Origin: an uncultured Eubacteriales bacterium | GTDB lineage: Bacteria > Bacillota > Clostridia > Oscillospirales > Oscillospiraceae | Length of the DNA: 64,000 nucleotides | Direction: 5' to 3' | Assembly (NCBI GenBank): GCA_900319635.1 | Contig: ONPF01000002.1 | Span: 1 to 64,000, forward strand | Shown: piece after piece, positions 7,034 through 14,868 of the stretch | Layout: every line of letters begins with the position of its first letter | How positions within the stretch are numbered: the first letter of the stretch is position 1 | Translations under genes and position numbers: made by a program | The notes under the pieces: model-generated | Databases searched by the model: none | Told to the model about the DNA's origin: nothing | Seen by the model: the letters and a program-made list of their open reading frames with translations, nothing else

Positions 7034-9295
7034 ATGGCAAAGGCAAAGGATCTTGTCATTGTGGAATCTCCCGCCAAGGCAAAGACCATCGAAAAATACC
7101 TGGGCGGAAACTATAAAGTCACCGCGTCCATGGGGCACCTGCGGGATCTGCCCAAGAGCAAAATGGGCGTGGACATTGAAAACGGCTTTGAGCCCCAGTA
7201 CATCCCGGTGCGGGATAAGACGGAGCTGATCCAGGAACTGAAAAAGGCCGCCAAGAGCGCCAAAACCGTCTACCTCGCCACCGACCCTGACCGGGAGGGC
7301 GAGGCCATCTCCTGGCATTTGAAGGAGCTGCTGGAGCTTTCCGATGAGAAGGCCCGCCGCGTCACCTTCAACGAGATCACGAAGAAGGTCGTCACCGAAA
7401 GCATTCAGCATCCCCGGGACATCGACCAGGATCTGGTGGACGCTCAGCAGGCGCGCCGCATCCTGGACCGCATCGTGGGCTATACCCTGTCTCCGCTGCT
7501 GTGGCGCAAGGTCAAACGCGGCCTCTCCGCCGGACGGGTGCAGTCGGTTGCCACCCGGATGGTGGTGGATCGGGAAGAGGAGATCAAGAGCTTTGTAAAA
7601 GAAGAATACTGGCTGCTGGACGCCCAGCTTTCCCGGGAGGATGGCGGCCGCTTCACCGCCCGCTTTTTCGGAAAAGGAGAGAAGAAGCAGGAGCTCAAGT
7701 GCCGTGAGGACGTGGACACGGTGATTGAGGCCACCAAGAATGCGCCCTTCACCGTGGGCAGCGTGAAGCGCGGCGAAAAGCAGCGCAGCCCCGCGCCCCC
7801 CTTCATCACCTCCACCCTGCAGCAGGAGGCCTCCCGCCGCCTGGGCATGACGCCCCGGCGCACCATGTCCATCGCCCAGCAGCTCTATGAGGGCGTGGAG
7901 ATTGCGGGACAGGGCTCCGTCGGTCTCATCACCTATATGCGTACAGACTCCCTGCGCCTCTCGGACGAGGCCATCAGCGCCGCCAGGGTCTTTATCGGGG
8001 AACGCTACGGCAGCGCCTATCTTCCCGCTCAGCCTCGGCGCTACAAGACCAAGGCCGGTGCCCAGGACGCCCACGAGGCGATCCGCCCCACGGATGTGCG
8101 CCTGACGCCGGAGCTGGTGCGCAAGGATCTGACTCAGGAGCAGTACCGGCTCTACCGCCTGATCTGGGGTCGCTTCACCGCCTGCCAGATGGCCAACGCC
8201 GTCTATGACAACGTCTCTGTCGACGTGCTGAGCGCGGGCTATACCTTCCGCGCCAACTACTCCGAGCTGAAATTCCCCGGCTACACCGCGGTGTACGAGG
8301 AAGCCCGGGACGAGGAGAGCGACGAGCTCTCCAGCCCGCTGCCCTCTCTCAGCGAAGGGGAGAGCCTTGCCTTGGAAAAAATGCTGCCCGAGCAGCAGTT
8401 TACCCAGCCCCCCGCCCGCTATACCGAGGCTACCTTGATCCGCGCCATGGAGGAGAAGGGCATCGGCCGCCCCTCCACTTACGCCCCCACCATTACCACC
8501 ATCACGGCTCACGACTATGTGGTGAAGGAGGGCAAGTATCTGCGCCCCACGCCCCTGGGCGAGGTGGTGACGGAGCTGATGGAGGATCACTTCGCGGACA
8601 TTGTCGATCTGAAATTCACCAACCACATGGAAGCGGAGCTGGACGGCATCGAGCAGGGGAAGACCCCCTGGCGGGACGTGCTCCAGGAGTTCTACGGCGG
8701 CTTCCATCAGGAGATGGAGAAGGCGGAGCAGGAGCTGGACGGCGTGCGCATCAAGGTGCCCGACGTGCTCAGCGATGAATACTGCGAGATCTGCGGTCGG
8801 CAGTTGGTGGTCAAGAAGGGCAAATTCGGCCAGTTCCTGGCCTGCCCCGGCTTCCCGGAGTGCAGCTTTACCAAGCCCATTGTGGTGGAAATGCCCGGAA
8901 AGTGCCCCAAGTGCGGCAGCAAGATCCTCAAACGCACCTCCAAGAAGGGCTATGTGTTCTACGCCTGCGAGCGGGGAACCGACTGCGGCTTCATCACCTG
9001 GGACGTGCCCACCAAGGACTTTTGTCCCGCCTGCGGCAAGACCATGTTCAAAAAGTCCGGCCGCGGCGCGCTGAAGCCCTTCTGCGTCAACGAGGAATGC
9101 GTGAATTTTGTCCCTGAAGACAAGCGGGGCTATAAGAAAAAGACGGCGGAGAGCGATACAAAGAGCGAGGGGGAGAGCAAGACCCCGGCGAAAAAGACTG
9201 CTCCCAGAAAAACGGCGGCCGCCAAAAAGCCCGCCGCAAAGAAGAGCACAAGCAAAAAGCCCGCCGCCAAAAAGACGGGCAAAGCAAAGGAATGA
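7034..9295 (+). CDS. topA: DNA topoisomerase I
   Basis: The 753-residue type IA topoisomerase relaxes negative supercoils. The Toprim domain starts at residue 6 (IVESPAKAKTIEKYLGG) and contains DPDREGEAISWH. The active-site tyrosine is Y301 in GLITYMRTDS. The C-terminus carries cysteine-rich zinc-ribbon modules (CEICG, CPKCG, CPACG pairs) and then a lysine/alanine-rich tail of about 45 residues resembling a histone H1-like tail. The start lies 9 nt after dprA, and the stop overlaps the trmFO start by 4 nt. Confidence 0.97.
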   Translation: MAKAKDLVIVESPAKAKTIEKYLGGNYKVTASMGHLRDLPKSKMGVDIENGFEPQYIPVRDKTELIQELKKAAKSAKTVYLATDPDREGEAISWHLKELLELSDEKARRVTFNEITKKVVTESIQHPRDIDQDLVDAQQARRILDRIVGYTLSPLLWRKVKRGLSAGRVQSVATRMVVDREEEIKSFVKEEYWLLDAQLSREDGGRFTARFFGKGEKKQELKCREDVDTVIEATKNAPFTVGSVKRGEKQRSPAPPFITSTLQQEASRRLGMTPRRTMSIAQQLYEGVEIAGQGSVGLITYMRTDSLRLSDEAISAARVFIGERYGSAYLPAQPRRYKTKAGAQDAHEAIRPTDVRLTPELVRKDLTQEQYRLYRLIWGRFTACQMANAVYDNVSVDVLSAGYTFRANYSELKFPGYTAVYEEARDEESDELSSPLPSLSEGESLALEKMLPEQQFTQPPARYTEATLIRAMEEKGIGRPSTYAPTITTITAHDYVVKEGKYLRPTPLGEVVTELMEDHFADIVDLKFTNHMEAELDGIEQGKTPWRDVLQEFYGGFHQEMEKAEQELDGVRIKVPDVLSDEYCEICGRQLVVKKGKFGQFLACPGFPECSFTKPIVVEMPGKCPKCGSKILKRTSKKGYVFYACERGTDCGFITWDVPTKDFCPACGKTMFKKSGRGALKPFCVNEECVNFVPEDKRGYKKKTAESDTKSEGESKTPAKKTAPRKTAAAKKPAAKKSTSKKPAAKKTGKAKE

Positions 9296-10623
9296 GCATG
9301 GAGAGAGTAACGGTTCTGGGCGCGGGACTTGCCGGCAGCGAATGCGCCTGGCAGCTTGCCAAGCGGGGGATCCCCGTGCGCCTGGTGGAGATGAAGCCCA
9401 CGAAAATGACGCCGGCCCATTCTTCCGCGTATTTTGCGGAGCTGGTCTGCTCCAACTCCCTGCGCAGCGATGAGCTCACGAATGCCGTGGGGCTTTTGAA
9501 GGAAGAGATGCGGCGCCTGGGCTCGCTGATCCTGGAGAGCGCGGATCGGAACCGCGTGGCCGCCGGGGGCGCTCTGGCGGTGGATCGGGTGGGCTTTTCC
9601 CGGTATATCACCGAGAAGCTCCGCGCCTGCGAGAAGGTGGAGATCGTAGAAGCGGAGGCGGACGCCATTCCCGAGGGAGAGGTAGTCATTGCCACCGGCC
9701 CCCTCTCCAGCGACGCCATTGCCGAGCGGATCGCCGCCCTCTGCCCCGAGAGCGACCTGCATTTTTACGATGCGGTGGCGCCCATCGTCACGCTGGAGAG
9801 CGTGGACATGGACAGCGCCTTCTTCGCCTCCCGCTACGACAAGGGAACGGCGGACTATGTGAACTGTCCCATGGACAAGGAGGAGTATCTGGCCTTTGTG
9901 ACGGAGCTGGTCTCCGCCAGGGAGGCGGAGGTGCACGGCTTTGACGACGGGGGCGTGTTCGAGGGCTGTATGCCGGTGGAGGTCATGGCGCGCCGGGGGG
10001 TGGACACCCTGCGCTACGGGCCGCTGAAGCCGGTGGGGCTGCGGGATCCCCGCACGGGGAAGGAGAACTACGCCGTGGTGCAGCTGCGGCGGGATAACGC
10101 CGACGGCACGCTCTATAATCTGGTGGGCTTTCAGACCCACCTGACCTGGGGCGAGCAGAAGAGGGTCTTCTCCATGATCCCCGCATTGCGGAACGCGGAG
10201 TTTGTGCGCTACGGCGTCATGCACCGCAACACCTATCTCAACAGTCCCCAATTGCTGGATCGCTATTACCGGCTGCGCTCGGATTCCCGCATTTCCTTTG
10301 CCGGGCAGATGACCGGCGTGGAGGGCTATGTGGAGTCTGCGGCCTCCGGGATGCTGGTGGGCATCGAGACTGCCGCCCGGGTGCTGGGACTGCCCGCCGT
10401 GGATTTCCCCCAGGAGACGGCCATCGGCGCACTGGGGCTCTACATATCCGGCGGCAGCGTGGGCGATTTCCAGCCCATGAACATCAACTTCGGCATCATC
10501 AGCCCCTTGGGCTATCGCGTCAAGGGAAAGAGAAATAAAAATGCGGAGATCTCCCGCCGCTCGCTGGAGATCCTCGAGAAGCTGCGGGAGAAGGAGGTTT
10601 TTCACATTGAAGATCATCGTTGA
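9292..10623 (+). CDS. trmFO: Methylenetetrahydrofolate-tRNA (uracil-5-)-methyltransferase TrmFO
   Basis: The 443-residue FAD protein makes m5U54 in the tRNA T-loop using methylene-THF and FADH2. Seen directly: the dinucleotide-binding start VTVLGAGLAGSECAWQLAKR, the family segment CSNSLRSDELTNAVGLLKEE, and the C-terminal FAD-domain segment GVEGYVESAASG. Length matches the family. The ATG overlaps the topA stop (ATGA), and the 3' end overlaps plsX by 17 nt, consistent with a single operon. The topA-trmFO order is conserved in Firmicutes. Confidence 0.96.
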   Translation: MSMERVTVLGAGLAGSECAWQLAKRGIPVRLVEMKPTKMTPAHSSAYFAELVCSNSLRSDELTNAVGLLKEEMRRLGSLILESADRNRVAAGGALAVDRVGFSRYITEKLRACEKVEIVEAEADAIPEGEVVIATGPLSSDAIAERIAALCPESDLHFYDAVAPIVTLESVDMDSAFFASRYDKGTADYVNCPMDKEEYLAFVTELVSAREAEVHGFDDGGVFEGCMPVEVMARRGVDTLRYGPLKPVGLRDPRTGKENYAVVQLRRDNADGTLYNLVGFQTHLTWGEQKRVFSMIPALRNAEFVRYGVMHRNTYLNSPQLLDRYYRLRSDSRISFAGQMTGVEGYVESAASGMLVGIETAARVLGLPAVDFPQETAIGALGLYISGGSVGDFQPMNINFGIISPLGYRVKGKRNKNAEISRRSLEILEKLREKEVFHIEDHR

Positions 10624-11623
10624 CGCCATGGGCGGCGATCACGCCCCTCTGGAGATCGTAAAGGGCGCGCTGCGCGCGAAGAAAGAACTGGGTGTGGAGC
10701 TGCTGCTTGTGGGCAGGGAAGAGGCGATCCGGGAGATCCTAACGCAGGAGAACGCGGAGATGACCGGCATCGAGATTGTGGACGCCCGGGAAGTCATCAG
10801 CATGGAAGACGATCCCAGCACCGCCACCCGGCGGAAGAAGGATTCCTCCATGGCCGTTGCGCTGAACCTGCTGCGGGACGAGCGGGGCGACGCGGTGGTT
10901 TCCGCCGGCAGCACCGGCGCTCTCCTCACCGGGGCGACCCTGACGGTGAAGCGCATCAAGGGCATCCGCCGGGCGGCGCTGGCGCCGGTTCTCCCCGCGG
11001 GGGAGCATGGCGTCATGCTCATCGACTGCGGCGCCAATGTGGAGTGCACCGCCGAGTATCTGCTGCAGTTTGGCTACATGGGCAGCTTCTATGCCAAAAA
11101 GCTCATGGGCTGCGAGAATCCCCGGGTGGGTCTCCTGAACGTCGGCACGGAGGATACCAAGGGCGGCGAGCTGCAGCATCAGACCTTTGCTCTTTTGAAG
11201 CAGGCCCACGAGGAAGGCCGCATCAACTTTATCGGCAACGTGGAGGGCACCGGCGTCTTTAACGGCAGCGCGGACGTGATCGTCACCGACGGCTTTACCG
11301 GCAACGTGCTCCTTAAGGGCACAGAGGGCGTCATCAAGTACATGATGAAGGCGCTGAAGGGCGTTTTCTACAGCAGCACGAAGAACAAGCTGGCGGCGCT
11401 TGTGCTGAAAAAGGATCTGGCCGCCATGAAGAAATCCATGGACGTAAACGAGGTGGGCGGTACCGCCCTGGTGGGTATCTCCAAGCCCGTCATCAAGGCC
11501 CACGGCTCCTCCAACGAGGCCAGCTTCTTTGCCGCGATCCGGCAGGCGGTGGCCTTTGTGCAGTCCGGGATCATCGACGAGATCAAGGAAAACATCGACT
11601 ATATGAAGCTGAAGACGGAATAA
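10607..11623 (+). CDS. plsX: Phosphate acyltransferase PlsX
   Basis: The 338-residue enzyme converts acyl-ACP to acyl-phosphate for phospholipid synthesis. The N-terminus KIIVDAMGGDHAP and segments such as STGALLTGATL, NVGTEDTKG and TDGFTGNVLLKG are characteristic. The start is TTG at 10607, set by a perfect AAGGAGGT site 10 nt upstream and by the conserved N-terminus; upstream in-frame sequence lies inside trmFO and is not conserved. rnc follows after 2 nt, without the fab/acpP genes usually found between plsX and rnc. Confidence 0.95.
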   Translation: MKIIVDAMGGDHAPLEIVKGALRAKKELGVELLLVGREEAIREILTQENAEMTGIEIVDAREVISMEDDPSTATRRKKDSSMAVALNLLRDERGDAVVSAGSTGALLTGATLTVKRIKGIRRAALAPVLPAGEHGVMLIDCGANVECTAEYLLQFGYMGSFYAKKLMGCENPRVGLLNVGTEDTKGGELQHQTFALLKQAHEEGRINFIGNVEGTGVFNGSADVIVTDGFTGNVLLKGTEGVIKYMMKALKGVFYSSTKNKLAALVLKKDLAAMKKSMDVNEVGGTALVGISKPVIKAHGSSNEASFFAAIRQAVAFVQSGIIDEIKENIDYMKLKTE

Positions 11624-11625
11624 AA

Positions 11626-12306
11626 ATGGAGAAGCTGGAAGAAAAAATCGGATATGTGTTTCGGGATCGCCGCCTTCTGCTGACGGCGATGACCCACAGC
11701 TCCTACGCCAACGAGCGTCATGGAGAAGCCGGCGAGAGCTATGAGCGGCTGGAGTTTCTGGGAGACTCGATTCTGGGGCATATCACGGCGGATTTCCTGT
11801 ATCGACACGAGCCGCCCATCCCCGAGGGGCGCATGACCCGCCTGCGGGCGGAGCTGGTGTGCGAGGCGAGTCTGCACCAGATCGCCCAGCGCCTCGAGCT
11901 GGGAAGCTATATGCGCCTGGGGAGAGGCGAAGAGCGCACAAACGGTCGGGAGCGGCCTTCGATTCTGGCGGATATGGTGGAATCTATCATTGCAGCCATT
12001 TACGTTGACTCCGGCTCTCTGACGGAGCCCCGCCGCTTCATCATGGAGCAGCTGCTCAGCCGCGCGGAGTTAGGCGAGCAGCACCGCATCGCGGACTACA
12101 AGACGGAGCTGCAGGAGCTGGTGCAGCGCAAGCCCAACCAGTATATCACCTACGAAATGCTGAGCCAGGTCGGCCCTGACCACGATAAGACCTTTACCTT
12201 CCGGGTCAACATCTGCGGCGTTCCCTCCGGAGAGGGCCGCGGGAGAAGCAAGAAGGAAGCCGAGCAGATGGCGGCCAAGCAGGCCTTGGAGCGTTATCAG
12301 CCATGA
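11626..12306 (+). CDS. rnc: Ribonuclease III
   Basis: The 226-residue endonuclease cleaves double-stranded RNA (rRNA precursors, some mRNAs). The nuclease domain spans residues 1-145, with the signature YERLEFLGDSILG (Glu and Asp ligands) and the second acidic site in LADMVESIIAAIYVD. The C-terminal dsRNA-binding domain (about 153-224) ends with the typical GRSKKEAEQMAAKQAL. The gene starts 2 nt after plsX and overlaps the next gene by 4 nt (ATGA). Confidence 0.96.
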   Translation: MEKLEEKIGYVFRDRRLLLTAMTHSSYANERHGEAGESYERLEFLGDSILGHITADFLYRHEPPIPEGRMTRLRAELVCEASLHQIAQRLELGSYMRLGRGEERTNGRERPSILADMVESIIAAIYVDSGSLTEPRRFIMEQLLSRAELGEQHRIADYKTELQELVQRKPNQYITYEMLSQVGPDHDKTFTFRVNICGVPSGEGRGRSKKEAEQMAAKQALERYQP

Positions 12307-13325
12307 GCGCAAGAGCCAGCATCCTCCCGGTGTTTGTGCCCCATCTGGGCTGCCCTCACGCCTGCGTTTTCTGCAACCAGCGCCGCATTACAGGGCAGCT
12401 CCAGCCTGCAGATGCGGAGACTGTGCGAAAGATCATACAGGACGCAGCCGCCTTGCCCCAGACCGGGGCAAAGCGGCAGTTGGCCTTTTATGGCGGCAGT
12501 TTCACGGCCATCGACGAGGCGCAGCAGGAAGAGCTGCTGCAGGCTGCCCATGAGGCGCTGGAGCGGGGGGAGATCGACAGCATACGCCTCTCTACCCGGC
12601 CGGACGCCATCGACGGGACGGTGCTGGAGCGCCTCCGCCGCTATGGGGTGGAGACGATCGAGCTTGGCGCCCAGTCCTTGGACGACGAGGTGCTTTGCCT
12701 CTCCGGGCGGGGTCACACGGCTGCGGATGTGATGCGCGCCTCCAAGCTGATCCGTGAGGCGGGCTTTCACCTGATCCTGCAGATGATGACGGGGCTCCCC
12801 GGCGACACCCCGGGGCGCTGTGTGGAGACGGCTCGGCGCATCATCCGCCTGCAGCCAGATGGGGTGCGCATCTATCCCACGGTGATCGTGAAGGACACGG
12901 AGCTCTATGAGCTCTGGCGCAGCGGGCAATACCGGGAGCATACGGTGGAGGATGCGGTGAGCATCTGTGCAAAAATCGTGCCGCTCTTTGAGAAGTCGGG
13001 GATCCCGGTGATCCGCCTGGGGCTGAATCCCACGGAGGAGCTCTCGGGGGGCGACGCTGTGGCGGGGGCGTACCACCCCGCGCTGGGCGAGTTGGTCAAG
13101 AGCCGGATCCTGCTGAACCAGGCGCGGGAGCTGCTGGACAGCGTTCCGGCGGGCAGCCGCGTGACCCTTGGGATCGGGGCGCCGCGGCTTTCCCAACTGA
13201 TCGGACAGAGGAAAGTCAATGTCCTCACCCTGCGGCAGGAGTTTTCTCTTGCGGAACTCCAGGTACAGGCACTTCCGGATCCGGATGCACCGCTGCAGAT
13301 CCTCTCTATCAAGCGCGAGGCCTGA
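12303..13325 (+). CDS. Radical SAM protein, Elp3-like C-terminal extension
   Basis: The 340-residue protein carries the radical-SAM cluster motif CPHACVFC (C-x3-C-x2-C), followed by FYGGSFTAID and the SAM-binding-type segment MTGLPGDTPGR. It resembles the uncharacterised Elp3-related radical SAM proteins often found between rnc and smc in Clostridia. A role in tRNA or rRNA modification is plausible but not shown by sequence. It overlaps rnc by 4 nt, so it is co-translated with it. No acetyltransferase domain like that of true Elp3 is seen. Confidence 0.85.
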   Translation: MSARASILPVFVPHLGCPHACVFCNQRRITGQLQPADAETVRKIIQDAAALPQTGAKRQLAFYGGSFTAIDEAQQEELLQAAHEALERGEIDSIRLSTRPDAIDGTVLERLRRYGVETIELGAQSLDDEVLCLSGRGHTAADVMRASKLIREAGFHLILQMMTGLPGDTPGRCVETARRIIRLQPDGVRIYPTVIVKDTELYELWRSGQYREHTVEDAVSICAKIVPLFEKSGIPVIRLGLNPTEELSGGDAVAGAYHPALGELVKSRILLNQARELLDSVPAGSRVTLGIGAPRLSQLIGQRKVNVLTLRQEFSLAELQVQALPDPDAPLQILSIKREA

Positions 13326-13368
13326 TGCCCCGCGCCCTTTTTTGTGCTCGAAAAAGTCCCGCTTGGGC

Positions 13369-13396
13369 TTGAATAAATCATTTTTCATGGTATAAT
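13369..13396 (+). promoter_or_regulatory. Promoter of the AspT-type transporter gene
   Basis: TTGAAT (13369-13374) and TATAAT (13391-13396) are separated by 16 bp, about 75 bp upstream of the ATG. Confidence 0.7.
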
Positions 13397-13471
13397 TTTG
13401 AGGGCAGAAAGAAAATCCCTCTTCTTTATGCCGTATAAAATAAGGAACAGAAAATGGAGATGTGAAACGCG

Positions 13472-14671
13472 ATGGAATACCTTGGCAATCTGACAGGCAG
13501 CATTTTTTCCATGGTTTTTATTGTTTTTCTCATTGGCACGGTTGGCTATTTCCTCGGCGCGATCAGCATCAAGGGCATTTCTCTGGGCACGGCGGGCGTC
13601 CTGGTGGCGGCGCTGCTGTACGGGATCTTTACCAGTTACGTCCCCTCCTTTACCGTTGGTGCAAAGGAGATCGTGCTGTTTGACGACAGCGTCAAAAAGA
13701 CCTTCAATCTGGTTTCCAATCTGGGCACGGCCATGTTTGTCACCTCTGTCGGCTTTATCGCGGGACCGAAGTTTTTCCGCACCTTTAACCGTTCTACAAT
13801 GTCCTATGTTTACATGGGACTCATCACCATTGGCATTGGTTCTCTGATCACGGTTCTGTTCGTTCTGATTGACCAAAAGCTCGACGCTTCCACGGCCACC
13901 GGTTTGATGACCGGCGCCCTTACCAGCACACCTGGTCTCTCCGCTGCCAAGGAGGTCGCGGGGGAGGGAGAGGATCTTGTCACGGCAGGCTATGGCATCG
14001 CCTATCTGTTCGGCGTCCTCGGCGTGGTGTTTTTTGTCCAGCTCATGCCTCGCATCCTCAAGATCGATATTGAAGCCGAGCGGGAACGCTTCGTGGCGGT
14101 TAACACGATCCCCGCGGGGACCATCAAGCGCAGTCTGGCCAAGGTCGACCCCTTTGGCTTCCTGCCCTTCTTCCTGGCGGTGGCCTTTGGCTGCATCATC
14201 GGCGCGATCAAGATCCCCGGCATCAATTTCTCTCTCGGCAACTCCGGCGGATGCCTGATCGCCGGCCTGATCGTGGGACACTTTGGCCATGTAGGTAAGA
14301 TCGACATGCGGATCGAGAAGAGCACGCTGAACTTCTTCCGCGAGCTGGGCCTGGTGCTCTTCCTGATCGGCGCAGGCGTGCCCGGCGGCGTCAACTTCAT
14401 CTCCAACATCGAGCTGAAGTACTTCATCTACGGCGCGCTGATTACCCTGGTGCCCATGATCGGCAGCTATTTCATTGGCCGCTATGTCTTCAAGCTGGAT
14501 ATCTTCAATAACCTTGGCTCCATTACCGGCGGTATGACCAGTACCCCGGCTCTGGGCGCCCTGATCACCACCGCCGGCACCGACGAGGTGGCCGCCTCCT
14601 ATGCCGCGACTTATCCGGTCGCCCTGGTGTTCGTGGTGATTGCGGCCAAGGTGATCGTGATGGTGCTCTGA
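13472..14671 (+). CDS. AspT/YidE-type membrane transporter (Asp-Al exchanger family)
   Basis: The 399-residue, very hydrophobic protein has two repeated halves of about five membrane segments each. The duplicated family motifs are visible: MTGALTSTPGLSAAKE in the first half and ITGGMTSTPALGALITTAGTDE in the second. AspT-family antiporters exchange carboxylates such as aspartate and alanine. Members usually have about 550 residues with two central TrkA-C (RCK) domains; here the halves are joined by a short loop (about residues 200-220), so the regulatory domains are absent. It has its own promoter and terminator and interrupts the usual rnc-smc linkage. Substrate unknown. Confidence 0.82.
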   Translation: MEYLGNLTGSIFSMVFIVFLIGTVGYFLGAISIKGISLGTAGVLVAALLYGIFTSYVPSFTVGAKEIVLFDDSVKKTFNLVSNLGTAMFVTSVGFIAGPKFFRTFNRSTMSYVYMGLITIGIGSLITVLFVLIDQKLDASTATGLMTGALTSTPGLSAAKEVAGEGEDLVTAGYGIAYLFGVLGVVFFVQLMPRILKIDIEAERERFVAVNTIPAGTIKRSLAKVDPFGFLPFFLAVAFGCIIGAIKIPGINFSLGNSGGCLIAGLIVGHFGHVGKIDMRIEKSTLNFFRELGLVLFLIGAGVPGGVNFISNIELKYFIYGALITLVPMIGSYFIGRYVFKLDIFNNLGSITGGMTSTPALGALITTAGTDEVAASYAATYPVALVFVVIAAKVIVMVL

Positions 14672-14690
14672 ACCTCGATTTAGACTGCTG

Positions 14691-14725
14691 AAAGAAACGG
14701 GAGCTTCGCCTCCCGTTTCTTTTTT
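14691..14725 (+). terminator. Rho-independent terminator after the transporter gene
   Basis: AAAGAAACGGGAG pairs with CTCCCGTTTCTTT around a 5-6 nt loop, and the 3' arm runs into a T-tract. Confidence 0.9.
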
Positions 14726-14757
14726 ACAAAAATACAGTGGAAACCCGGAGGCTTTTC

Positions 14758-14786
14758 TTGATTCGCAGGGAATTATCTGGTATAAT
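14758..14786 (+). promoter_or_regulatory. Promoter of the smc-ftsY run
   Basis: TTGATT (14758-14763) and TATAAT (14781-14786) have a 17-bp spacer. The leader to the smc start is about 75 nt. Confidence 0.75.
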
Positions 14787-14868
14787 ACTTCAATCTGAGT
14801 GCAAAAGACGGGAAGTGCAATCTTCCCGCTGAACGGAAAGCAAACTGTAGGAATCAGAGGATAATAGA

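Noticed and set aside
6563..8707. 714-codon minus-strand frame opposite dprA/topA
   Set aside because: Same type of antisense shadow; topA is certain on the plus strand.
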